This document shows, one piece after another, positions 1 through 8,215 of a DNA stretch of 15,000 nt (positions within the stretch are counted from its first letter, which is position 1; each line of letters begins with the position of its first letter). The stretch covers positions 4,884,369 through 4,899,368 of the forward strand of contig OZ026561.1 of NCBI GenBank assembly GCA_964020155.1, in the 5' to 3' direction. Position numbers and translations under genes: made by a program. Below the pieces are notes generated by a model. It had not been told where the DNA came from. It did no database searches and saw only the letters and a program-made list of their open reading frames with translations. This DNA is from Chondrilla cf. caribensis. Taxonomy: Eukaryota > Porifera > Demospongiae > Chondrillida > Chondrillidae.

Positions 1-2138
1 AGATGCATTTTGATGTCGACCAAAATTTCCCCCTATTTCCAATATATGTACTTTGTATATAGATTCATATATAAGTGTATTACGCCTTGTGGTGATCACC
101 TAAGCAATTTGAAATTTCTTTGCTGGTCACCATGGGCTACCTAGTGTCCATGCCTAACTCACCAACACAATTTCGGAAGCATTCCGATTGTCCTGAGTGC
201 GCTATAAGCCTCGTGGTGACAAGCAAAAAAATGTCAATTTTTTGAGTTGTCACCACGGCCTCTCCTGTGTGCACGTGATGCATCATAGCTCAAATCCGAA
301 TGCACAGACACTCTCCTGGACCTGGTAGCTACCTTCTGATAGCAAAAAGATGCATTTTGATGTCGACCAAAATTTCCCCCTATTTCCAATATATGTACTT
401 TGTATATAGATTCATATATAAGTGTATTACGCCTTGGGTGATCACCTAAGCAATTTGATATTTCTTTGCTGGTCACCATGGGCTACCTAGTGTCCATGCC
501 TAACTCACCAACACAATTTCGTAAGCATTCCGATTGTCCTGAGTGCGCTATAAGCCTCGTGGTGACAAGCAAAAAAATGTCCAATTTTTTGAGTTGTCAC
601 CACGGCCTCTCCAGTGTGCACGTGATGCATCATAGCTCAAATCCGAATGCACAGACACTCTTCTGGACCTGGTAGCTACCTTCTGATAGCAAAAAGATGC
701 ATTTTGATGTCGACCAAAATTTCCCCCTATTTCCAATATATGTACTTTGTATATAGATTCATATATAAGTGTATTACGCCTTGGGTGATCACCTAAGCAA
801 TTTGAGATTTCTTTGCTGGTCACCAAGGGCTACCTAGTGTCCATGCCTAACTCACCAACACAATTTCGGAAGCATTATGATTGTCCTGAGTGCGCTATAA
901 GCCTCGTGGTGACAAGCAAAAAAATGTCAATTTTTTGAGTTGTCACCACGGCCTCTCCTGTGTGCACGTGATGCATCATAGCTCAAATCCGAATGCACAG
1001 ACACACTCCTGGACCTGGTAGCTACCTTCTGATAGCAAAAAGATGCATTTTGATGTCGACCAAAATTTCCCCCTATTTCCAATATATGTACTTTGTATAT
1101 AGATTCATATATAAGTGTATTACGCCTTGTGGTGATCACCTAAGCAATTTGAGATTTCTTGCCTGGTTACCAAGGGCTACCTAGTGTCCATGCCTAACTC
1201 ACCAACACAATTTCGGAAGCATTGTGATTGTCCTGAGTGCGCTATAAGCCTCATGGTGACAAGCAAAAAAATGTCAATTTTTTGGTCTTGTCACCACGGC
1301 CTCTCCTGTGTGCACGTGATGCATCATAGCTCAAATCCGAATGCACAGACACACTCCTGGACCTGGTAGCTACCTTCTGATAGCAAAAAGATGCATTTTG
1401 ATGTCGACCAAAATTTCCCCTATTTCCAATGTATATACTTTGTATGTAGATTCATATATAAGTGTATTACACCTTGTGGTGATCACCTAAGCAATTTGAG
1501 ATTTCTTTGCTGGTCACCAAGGGCTACCTAGTGTCCATGCCTAACTCACCAACACAATTTCAGAAGCATTATGATTGTCCTGAGTGCGCTATAAGCCTCG
1601 TGGTGACAAGCAAAAAAATGTCAATTTTTGAGTTGTCACCACGGCCTCTCCTGTGTGCACGTGATGCATCATAGCTCAAATCCGAATGCACAGACACACT
1701 CCTGGACCTGGTAGCTACCTTCTGATAGCAAAAAGATGCATTTTGATGTCGACCAAAATTTCCCCCTATTTCCAATATATGTACTTTGTATATAGATTCA
1801 TATATAAGTGTATTACGCCTTGGGTGATCAACTAAGCAATTTGAGATTTCTTTGCTGGTCACCATGGGCTACCTAGTGTCCATGCCTAACTCACCAACAC
1901 AATTTCGTAAGCATTCTGATTGTCCTGAGTGCGCTATAAGCCTCGTGGTGACAAGCAAAAAATGTCCAATTTTTTGAGTTGTCACCACGGCCTCTCCAGT
2001 GTGCACGTGATGCATCATAGCTCAAATCCGAATGCACAGACACACTCCTGGACCTGGTAGCTACCTTCTGATAGCAAAAAGATGCATTTTGATGTCGACC
2101 AAAATTTCCCCCTATTTCCAATATATGTACTTTGTATC
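1..2138 (+). repeat. S346 tandem satellite array 1 (~346-bp unit, six full copies plus partial)
   Basis: The anchor AGATGCATTTTGATGTCGAC recurs at 1, 348, 695, 1041, 1389, 1734 and 2080, giving periods of 345-348 bp. Copies differ by scattered substitutions and 1-2 bp indels. Each unit holds two hairpin-forming segments (first copy about 84-137 and 212-257), a GGTGATCACC palindrome, and a cluster of small palindromes (GTGCAC, CACGTG, TGATGCATCA). The array stops abruptly inside a unit near 2138. Short minus-strand ORFs of 70-98 codons recur in each unit but share no protein motif and are broken by the indels, and the unit length is not a multiple of three. I read this as non-coding satellite. 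It could descend from a hairpin-rich MITE. Confidence 0.95.
212..257 (+). other. Hairpin H2 of the S346 unit (representative copy)
   Basis: The outer arms CGTGGTGACAA (212-222) and TTGTCACCACG (247-257) are perfect inverted repeats. An inner stem pairs CAAAAAA (224-230) with TTTTTTG (238-244) around a 7-nt loop. One base on one side and two on the other interrupt the two stems. The structure recurs in every S346 unit. It could be a relic of terminal inverted repeats or a structured RNA or cruciform element; no function is shown. Confidence 0.75.
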
Positions 2139-2417
2139 CTACCTCCGCGCATACCATATAAGACTAAATTCTTGAACAAAATTGACCCAGGATGAAGAAT
2201 TGCTTATGGCACCACAGACTCTTACTCTACCAAGTACATACGACATCCCAAATGGTGACAGCAAATTTCGTGCTCAATATCACTCACTTTACAACAGATG
2301 ATCATGCACATACTCCACGAAGAATACCACTGATATGGAATATTATAACACAACACATTAGTGTGCTGCAAAGCCTGAAAGGAGAGTTTAGTGGGCATTT
2401 TTATTTCATAATTTAAT
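2139..2417. other. Unassigned spacer between S346 array 1 and the S184 region
   Basis: The S346 sequence ends abruptly and a non-tandem stretch follows. It holds a 74-codon plus-strand ORF with no recognisable domain. A short segment near 2183-2204 (TTGACCCAGGATGAAGAATTG) is nearly repeated at about 12686-12706. I recognise no gene or RNA here. Confidence 0.5.
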
Positions 2418-2704
2418 TCGCATCCACAGCTAGGTCTGGTGAAAATATCAGGTTAACACACCACCTTTCCTATGAGTTATGCAAGAAGGTGCTTAGCATT
2501 TATTCTCTCCTATATTCTCTCCCATGCATTGAAAAATATTAAGCGCTTGCGAGTGTAGCTAAGGTTACGGGCCACGTATTGAGATGGGAATTGTTTCAGA
2601 ATTTAGTTCATGCCTTTAGCTATTTCTGGTGAAAATATCAGGTTGACACGCCCCCTCTTCCATGAGCTACAAAAGAAGGTGTTTAGCGTTACTTGATTCT
2701 ACAC
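2418..2704 (-). repeat. S184-family satellite, antisense, about 1.5 diverged copies
   Basis: The signature GGTGAAAATATCAGGTT followed by GACACGCC-like and ATGAGCTA-like blocks appears twice (about 2439 and 2626). It is the reverse complement of the sense unit seen at 8216-9705 (for example GGGGGCGTGTCAACAAGATA). These copies are clearly more diverged than the sense array. The second breaks off near 2700, where an S346 fragment begins. Confidence 0.8.
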
Positions 2705-2935
2705 ACTTTTGTATGTACATCCCAATATAAGTGTATTGCACCTTGTGGTGATCACTCAGGTAATTTTACATTCTATTGCTGGTCACCAGGAGATGCCCAG
2801 TGTCCATATCAAGGTTATCAACACAAATTCGGATGCATGCACACCCTCCTGGGTGAGCTGTATTCCTTGTGGTGGCCAGCAAGATATGTTCAATTTGATT
2901 GCTGGTCACCACGGCCTCTCCAGTGTTCATGTTGA
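2705..2935 (+). repeat. S346-family fragment with a long hairpin
   Basis: The segment matches the S346 core: AATATAAGTGTATT, CCTTGTGGTGATCACTCAGG, CAGTGTCCAT and CCACGGCCTCTCC. It contains an extended variant of H2: TGTGGTGGCCAGCAA around 2869-2883 pairs with TTGCTGGTCACCAC near 2900-2913. S184 sequence lies on both sides, so this is a mosaic or nested arrangement. Confidence 0.75.
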
Positions 2936-3083
2936 CACGTCCACTCTCTCATGAGCTATGCAAGAAGGTGCTTAGACTTATTTCTCCTATACCTTCCCAT
3001 ACATTAATATGATATTAAGCATCTCCGAATATCATAAGTGTTAGGGACCACATGCAGAGATGTGAATTGTTTCATAAGTTAGT
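2931..3083 (-). repeat. S184-family satellite, antisense, one partial copy
   Basis: It contains GTTGACACGTCC, ATGAGCTATGCAAGAAGGTGC and a reverse-complement form of the 'gtccctaac' block (GTTAGGGACCAC at about 3043). It ends at the next S346 fragment near 3084. Confidence 0.75.
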
Positions 3084-3362
3084 TGTTGGTCGCCACGGCC
3101 CCTCCTATGTGCACATACATAATAGATCAAATACAAATGCATGGACACACTCCTGGAATAGCACAATCCTTCTGATAACAAAAATGATACGTTCTATTCT
3201 ATCGCCGATCAAACATTCATCCCTATGTGACACATATAATAATGCAATTACTTTTTCATGTACATTCCAATATAAGTGTAATACGCCTTGTGGTGACCAC
3301 TCAGGTAAATTCACATTTCGTTACTGGTCACCAAGGGCTGCCCAGTGTCAATGCCAAACTCT
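3084..3362 (+). repeat. S346-family fragment between antisense S184 pieces
   Basis: It matches the S346 half with CGCCACGGCC, GTGCACATACATAATAGATC, ACACACTCCTGGA and CCTTCTGATAACAAAAA. The CGCCTTGTGGTGACCACTCA block and GGTCACCAAGGGCTGCCCAG follow. It resembles the 9706-10250 subfamily more than array 1. Overlapping ORFs of 61-110 codons read through it and are taken as chance. Confidence 0.75.
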
Positions 3363-3720
3363 CCTATATGCTCCCATACATTGAAAAAAATATTAAGCAC
3401 CTCCAAATGTAGCTGGGGTTATGGGTTAGCTATGGAGATGGGTATTGTTGCATAAGTTAGGTCTGGTGAAATTATCAAGTTGACACGCCTTCTTTCCAAT
3501 GAGCTATACAAAAAGGTGCTTAGAGTTATTTTCTCCTATACTCTTCCATACATTGAAAAAGTATCAAGCATCTCTGAATGTAGTAATGGTTACGGGCCAC
3601 ATACTTAGATTGGAATTGTTTCATATCATATGTTAGTTCATGTTCCCAGCTAAAAATAGGACAAATATCAAGTTGATTTGCTTCTTTTCCCATGAGCTAT
3701 GTAAAAAAGACCTTAGGGTA
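3363..3720 (-). repeat. S184-family satellite, antisense, two diverged copies
   Basis: Two successive copies of the antisense signature occur, GGTCTGGTGAAATTATCAAG (about 3463) and ACAAATATCAAGTTGA (about 3662). Each is followed by an ATGAGCTA block and an AGGTGCTTAG or equivalent block. Divergence is high compared with 8216-9705. Confidence 0.75.
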
Positions 3721-3765
3721 ATATATTCCAACATATTCTCTCACATAGTATGAGCATTACAATAT

Positions 3766-4245
3766 AAGAGATGGCGTGTCAACCTGATATTTTATTAGAT
3801 ACTAGCGATAGGCCTATACTAACTTATGAAACAATTTTAATCTCCGTAGGTGGTCCCTAACCCTAACTACATCCGGAGGTGCTTAATATTTCTTAATGTA
3901 TGGGAAGATATAGGATCAAAAAACGCCAAGCACCTTTATGCGTAGCTTATGGGAGAGGGGGGGTGTCAACAAGATATTTTATGGAGACCTAGCTGTACAT
4001 CTATACTACCTTATGACACATGTTTCGTCTCCGTAGGTTGTCCCTAACTCTAACTACACCCGGAGGTGCTTAATATATTTAACGTATGAGAAGGTATAGG
4101 ATCAAAACGCTAAGCACCTTTTTACGTAGCTCATGGGAAAGGGGGCGTGTCAACAAGATATTTTATGGGAACTTAGCTGTGGATCTATACTAACTTATGA
4201 AGTAATTTTGATCTCCGTAGATTGTTCCTAACTCTAACTACATCG
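3766..4245 (+). repeat. S184 satellite, sense, left of the retrotransposon
   Basis: About 2.6 copies of the sense unit are present: CTTATGAAACAATTTTAATC, GGAGGTGCTTAATA, GGATCAAAA, GCTAAGCACC, GGGGGCGTGTCAACAAGATA. A perfect 13-bp telomere-like CCCTAACCCTAAC lies at 3855-3867. The last copy stops at CTAACTACATC (4245), where retrotransposon sequence begins. Confidence 0.85.
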
Positions 4246-4259
4246 ATCACGTCATCAAA

Positions 4260-4286
4260 ATGGAGGATTGGATTGAGCAGTCGTGA
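4260..4286 (+). other. Short upstream ORF in the retrotransposon leader
   Basis: An ATG in an AAAATGG context opens an 8-codon reading frame ending in TGA, about 120 nt before the main start. The leader also has a direct repeat TCGTTTTACA TCGTTTTACATC just before the main ATG. Any effect on translation is inference. Confidence 0.35.
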
Positions 4287-4408
4287 ATTTGACGCAACGC
4301 TGGAGTCTAATTTGAATAAGCAGCAAGTTTGTTTGATTTGAAGAAGTAGATTGATTTGAAGTGGTCGATTGTTCGATCGCTAATCGTTTTACATCGTTTT
4401 ACATCTAA

Positions 4409-7351
4409 ATGGCGGAAGACAGTAGCAGCGAAATCGCCATTCCACCATCTTGTCCCGTGTGTCTCCGGTCAATTGCTGTCACCAATGCAGGACTGATTCG
4501 ACAACATGGTCCGGTTGCCTCACGGTGCCCTGGTTCCCGCCATCCGCCAATCTATCTGGCCTCTGCAGATCGCCAATCCCCTTGCGAGCAGCCACAAGGG
4601 TGTACAGGTGAGGAGGAACGACGACAGCCGCTACCTACAATGGGGCACACAGACAATGAGGAACGCCATCAACCATCTCCTGATCTTCGCCTTCCCCCAA
4701 GAGCTTCAGGAAAGATCGTCAAGCGCATACCTAAGGCATCAAGGGAATGTGCTGGGAGGAAGTTTGCTACCATACTTGGCGCAGTAGTCGACAAGAATGA
4801 CCATACCTCGTGGGTGCGCCTGCTCCGTTTCAGCGAGCGCTGCCTAAGACACCCCGGGCGGGGGGGATGTCGTCAGTCGCTCGCCACAGCAGTTAACAGA
4901 CAACTGAGAGAAGAAATCGACCCTCCGCCACCGAAAGCAAGATCCAGCTTCGCGAAAAGGCGGCTCCATGCAGATAACCCAGATACTCAACTGGCAACTC
5001 GTGTGTCAGCAAAGCTTGAAGAGGGCGATTTCAAGGGTGCCGTTAGGTTGGCCAGCTCAGAGGACACACTGGCACCCATGAATGAAGCCACTTTTGAAGC
5101 CCTCAAAGGAAAACATCCGCCTCCTCATCCTGACACTATCATCCCATCAGTTGAGGAATCCCATCAGTGTCTCTCAGTTTCTGAGGAAGAGGTAGAGCAA
5201 GCCATCCGCTCCTTTCCAATGAGCTCTGCTGGAGGCCCAGATGGCCTCAGACCTCAGCATTTGAAAGACATGCTGTTGTCACAGGATACCAGCTGTGTCC
5301 TCCTCTCCACACTTGCTTCCTTTGTGGAGCTGGTGTTGGAAGGCCGAACTCCACTATGCATTCGACCCTTCTTCTTTGGTGCCAACTTGACTGCCCTTCT
5401 TAAGAAGGGAGGTGGAATTCGTCCCATTGCAGTGAGTTGTACTCTGCGCCGTCTTGTTGCTAAGGTTGCTGGGATTAAAGTGAAGAAGGAACTGACTTCC
5501 CTACTGGCGCCACAACAGCTTGGGTTTGGTACCAAGGGAGGTGCAGAAGCAGCAGTCCATGCCGCTAGGATGTATGCTGGCGACCTTGATGAACACCATT
5601 ACATTGTCAAGTTGGACTTCAAGAATGCCTTCAACTCACTGCGGCGGGATAAGATGTTGCTTGCCGTACGCAACTTGGCACCAGCTTTGTATCGTTTTGT
5701 CCACTCATCTTATTCCTCACCCAGCTCGCTATTTTGGTATGACAGTGTCTTTCAGTCAGCGGAGGGAGTTCAACAGGGAGATCCACTTGGTCCTCTTCTC
5801 TTTTGTTTGTCTATCCATACACTCTGCTCCCAGCTGAGATCAGAATTCAATGTATGGTATCTGGATGATGGCACTATTGGAGGCACACTGGAGGATGTTA
5901 TGCATGACCTGGAGATTGTGCAGCGTGTGGGATCGGAATTCGGCCTGCACCTGAACCATCAGAAATCCGAGTTGATTTGCACCAACCCTATGACAGTTGA
6001 TCCTATTCTGTCTACAATCCCAGGGGCCCAAGTGTTGGACCCGGTCAGCGCTTCTTTGCTGGGATGCCCCATTGGAGACACTGCATCCATCACCTCAGTC
6101 ATCGATGACAAGATTCACCAGCTCATCACCATGGGTGAACGTCTCCAACACCTTACTATGCAGGATGCTCTCCTTCTACTCCGAAACTCATTTGCCATTC
6201 CCAAGCTACTCCACGTTATTCGATCTTCACCTAGCTTCCTCTCCCCTAGCCTTCAGAGGTATGATGAGACTCTGAGGGCTATTGTCAGCGACATCACCAA
6301 CATCAACTTGGATGAGACCACCTGGACCCAGGCTTCACTCCCAGTGAAGTCAGGGGGATTGGGTATTAGAAGTTCAGTGCAGCTAGCACCTTCTGCCTAC
6401 CTGGCCTCAGCTGCTGCCCACTCCAATCTTACCCACCGCATCCTGCCACCACGCTTCCAGTTGAGAGAGCTGCTGTATGTTGAGGAAGCTAGGACGCTGT
6501 GGTCAGATGGTCTTGACCTTCCTCCACCGGCTAGTCCTGATTCCCATCGCCAGAAAGCATGGGATACCCCCAAAGTTTCTGCCACAGCTGATAGGCTGCT
6601 GAAACAAGCCCCAGACGTGGTGACCCGCTCCCGACTTTTGGCAGCTTCAGCAAAAGAATCTGGTGCATGGCTTGATGCCCTTCCTGTTTCTTCTCTGGGC
6701 TTGCGCATGGACAACAACACTGTTCGAGTTGCAGTTGGCCTTCGCTTAGGTGCAACCCTGTGCAGGCCACACATCTGTCACCACTGTGGAATGCAGGTTG
6801 ATGGTTTTGCCACACATGGCCTCAGCTGCAGATGGAGCGAGGGTCGTCACCATCGCCATGCTGCAATCAACGAAATTGTCCATCGGGCAATGTCCACAGC
6901 ACGCCTTCCATCAAGATTGGAGCCAACAGGCTTGTTCCGTTCAGATGGAAAACGCCCTGATGGTATCACACTGGTACCCTGGAGGAGTGGCAGGCTACTT
7001 GTCTGGGATGCTACCTGCCCAGACACATTTGCACCTTCCCATCTCGCAAGTGCCACCAGTGAGCCAGGTGCAGTAGCTGCCATGGCTGAGCTCAACAAGC
7101 GTGCCAAGTACTCATCCCTCAACCAATGTCACATTTTTACACCAGTGGCTATTGAGACAGCGGGCCCCTTTGGGCCAGACACCCTCTCGTTTTTAAGAGA
7201 GCTGGGCTACCGGCTCAGGCAGGTCAGTGGGGAGGTCAAATCATTCAGCTACCTGCAGCAACGCCTGTCAATAGCAGTGCAACGCGGGAATGCGGCATCA
7301 GTGATGGGAACAATGGGAGGCACCATCGGCTCTGTTGATTTTTTTTCTTGA
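4409..7351 (+). CDS. Retrotransposon polyprotein: zinc finger, reverse transcriptase, CCHC knuckle, restriction-like endonuclease (980 aa)
   Basis: It would copy element RNA into DNA at a nicked chromosomal target (target-primed reverse transcription). An N-terminal Cys/His cluster (C15, C18, H33, C40) probably binds nucleic acid. Reverse transcriptase blocks in order: GGPDG at 275-279; RPIAVS at about 338; GFGTKGG at about 372; motif A LDFKNAFN with D403; motif B QQGDPLGP at 455-462; motif C YLDDG at 484-488 with both catalytic aspartates; then LNHQKSE and LGCPIG. The C-terminal part has a CCHC knuckle (C790, C793, H803, C807) and an endonuclease core with RPDG at 849-852 and WDAT at 866-869 (PD...D pattern). 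It continues through ELNKRAKY and a PVAIETAG segment. An in-frame TAA directly precedes the chosen ATG, so the ORF cannot extend upstream. There is no frameshift or stop and all key residues are present. The ORF looks GC-richer than the satellites around it. Confidence 0.93.
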   Translation: MAEDSSSEIAIPPSCPVCLRSIAVTNAGLIRQHGPVASRCPGSRHPPIYLASADRQSPCEQPQGCTGEEERRQPLPTMGHTDNEERHQPSPDLRLPPRASGKIVKRIPKASRECAGRKFATILGAVVDKNDHTSWVRLLRFSERCLRHPGRGGCRQSLATAVNRQLREEIDPPPPKARSSFAKRRLHADNPDTQLATRVSAKLEEGDFKGAVRLASSEDTLAPMNEATFEALKGKHPPPHPDTIIPSVEESHQCLSVSEEEVEQAIRSFPMSSAGGPDGLRPQHLKDMLLSQDTSCVLLSTLASFVELVLEGRTPLCIRPFFFGANLTALLKKGGGIRPIAVSCTLRRLVAKVAGIKVKKELTSLLAPQQLGFGTKGGAEAAVHAARMYAGDLDEHHYIVKLDFKNAFNSLRRDKMLLAVRNLAPALYRFVHSSYSSPSSLFWYDSVFQSAEGVQQGDPLGPLLFCLSIHTLCSQLRSEFNVWYLDDGTIGGTLEDVMHDLEIVQRVGSEFGLHLNHQKSELICTNPMTVDPILSTIPGAQVLDPVSASLLGCPIGDTASITSVIDDKIHQLITMGERLQHLTMQDALLLLRNSFAIPKLLHVIRSSPSFLSPSLQRYDETLRAIVSDITNINLDETTWTQASLPVKSGGLGIRSSVQLAPSAYLASAAAHSNLTHRILPPRFQLRELLYVEEARTLWSDGLDLPPPASPDSHRQKAWDTPKVSATADRLLKQAPDVVTRSRLLAASAKESGAWLDALPVSSLGLRMDNNTVRVAVGLRLGATLCRPHICHHCGMQVDGFATHGLSCRWSEGRHHRHAAINEIVHRAMSTARLPSRLEPTGLFRSDGKRPDGITLVPWRSGRLLVWDATCPDTFAPSHLASATSEPGAVAAMAELNKRAKYSSLNQCHIFTPVAIETAGPFGPDTLSFLRELGYRLRQVSGEVKSFSYLQQRLSIAVQRGNAASVMGTMGGTIGSVDFFS

Positions 7352-7489
7352 ATTATAAAAATATATTTTAATAATATTATTACTGTTTTATTTATTTATA
7401 TTATTATTATTATTATTGATAATAATATTATTATTGTATTATAGGTTAAGTATCATGTATTGTTTGGAGTTTTAAATATACTGGTAATC

Positions 7490-7524
<35 letters not shown>
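7352..7524 (+). other. Retrotransposon 3' UTR with ATT/TAA-rich tract and poly(A)
   Basis: The stop codon is followed by about 90 nt of nearly pure A/T with an ATT run (about 7401-7418) and TAATAATATTATTA-type inverted stretches. A short unique segment follows, then an uninterrupted A run at 7493-7524. The A/T palindromes may fold into the 3' structure recognised by the reverse transcriptase; this is inference. Confidence 0.7.
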
Positions 7525-7526
<2 letters not shown>

Positions 7527-7795
7527 TATGAAACAATTTTAATCTCCATAGGTGGTCCCTAACCCTAACTACATCCGGAGGTGCTTAATATATTTAATGT
7601 ATGAGAAGATATAGGATCAAAATGCTAAGCACCTTTTCGCGTAGCTCATGGGAACGGGGGCGTGTCAACAAGATATTTTATGGGAACTTAGCTGTGGATC
7701 TATACTAACTTATGAAACAATTTTAATCTCCATAGGAGGTCCCTAACCCTAACTACATCCGGAGGTGCTTAATATATTTAATGTATGAGAAGAGA
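7525..7795 (+). repeat. S184 satellite, sense, right of the retrotransposon
   Basis: Sequence resumes directly after the poly(A) at CTTATGAAACAATTTTAATC and runs about 1.5 units to the MITE-like insertion. Two perfect CCCTAACCCTAAC motifs occur here (7557-7569, 7741-7753). Confidence 0.9.
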
Positions 7796-7797
7796 TA

Positions 7798-8213
7798 CGT
7801 ATGGCCAAAATTTGGCCATAGCACCACCTCAAATAACAAGGGTTACAAAGCACACAAAAAGATGGGAAGTGTTTCATAACTTAGCTCACATCCCCAGCTA
7901 GATTTGATGAAAATATTAGGTTGACACGCCTCCTCTCCCATGAGCTATGCAAGATGGTGCTAAGCAATTTCTCCCTATTCTCTCCCATACATTGACTGTG
8001 GTGCTATGGCCAAAATTTGGCCATAGCACCACCTTGAATAACAAGGGTTACAAAGCACACAAGAAGATGGGAAGTGTTTCATAACTTAGCTCACATCGCC
8101 AACTAGATTTGGTGAAAATATCAGGTTGACACGCCTCCTCTCCCATGAGCTATACAAGATGGTGCTAAGCGTTTTCTCCCTATTCTCTCCCATACATTGA
8201 CTGTGGTGCTACG
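7798..8213 (-). mobile_element. TA-flanked MITE-like insertion made of a ~205-bp dimer
   Basis: A 416-bp block interrupts an S184 unit and is flanked by TA on both sides (7796-7797, 8214-8215). Removing it with one TA restores GAGAAGAGATAGGATCAAAA, the same length as the intact unit (GAGAAGATATAGGATCAAAA). The right terminus reads inward as CGTAGCACCAC. The left terminus reads CGTA, then a 19-bp palindromic insert, then GCACCAC. Inside are two tandem copies about 205 bp apart and roughly 94-95% alike by eye, each containing an antisense, diverged S184-like segment. It encodes nothing. TA duplication with short inverted ends fits a Tc1/mariner-type non-autonomous element, but an inverted satellite insertion remains possible. 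Confidence 0.6.
8000..8034. repeat. 35-bp perfect palindrome at the dimer junction
   Basis: GTGGTGCTATGGCCAAA and TTTGGCCATAGCACCAC flank a single central A. It joins the end of the first ~205-bp copy to the start of the second, so it resembles two inverted termini placed back to back. The same TGGCCAAAATTTGGCCA core begins the block at 7802. Confidence 0.85.
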
Positions 8214-8215
8214 TA

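Larger units (their letters stand above)
4246..7524 (+). mobile_element. Non-LTR retrotransposon with restriction-like endonuclease, apparently full length
   Basis: The element runs from the end of S184 homology at about 4245 to a 32-nt poly(A) tail (7493-7524), after which S184 resumes. It has a ~163-nt 5' leader, one intact ORF, an AT-rich 3' UTR and the tail. There are no long terminal repeats. The endonuclease lies after the reverse transcriptase, as in the RLE-bearing early-branching non-LTR clades (R2, R4/Dong, NeSL, HERO, CRE). I cannot assign the clade. An intact ORF and a pure poly(A) tail suggest recent insertion. The two flanks overlap by 51 bp of satellite but are not identical, so a simple target-site duplication is not shown. 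The left end is inferred only from loss of satellite homology. Confidence 0.9.

Noticed and set aside
234..2157. Repeated minus-strand ORFs of 70-98 codons in S346 array 1 as a small-protein family
   Set aside because: They recur only because the DNA unit repeats. Unit length (345-348) is not a multiple of three, indels change the ends, there is no recognisable motif, and DNA hairpins rather than codons appear to be what is kept.
2192..2416. 74-codon plus-strand ORF
   Set aside because: No domain, no splice partner and no similarity I can recognise. Length is within chance expectation.
3052..3412. Overlapping 61-110-codon ORFs
   Set aside because: They read across S184/S346 fragment borders and have no protein features.
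7797..8215. 5- or 6-bp target duplication (ACGTA/TACGTA) for the MITE-like block
   Set aside because: Removing a 5-6 bp duplication leaves a unit four bases too long, whereas the TA model restores the normal length. The longer match is explained by CG termini.
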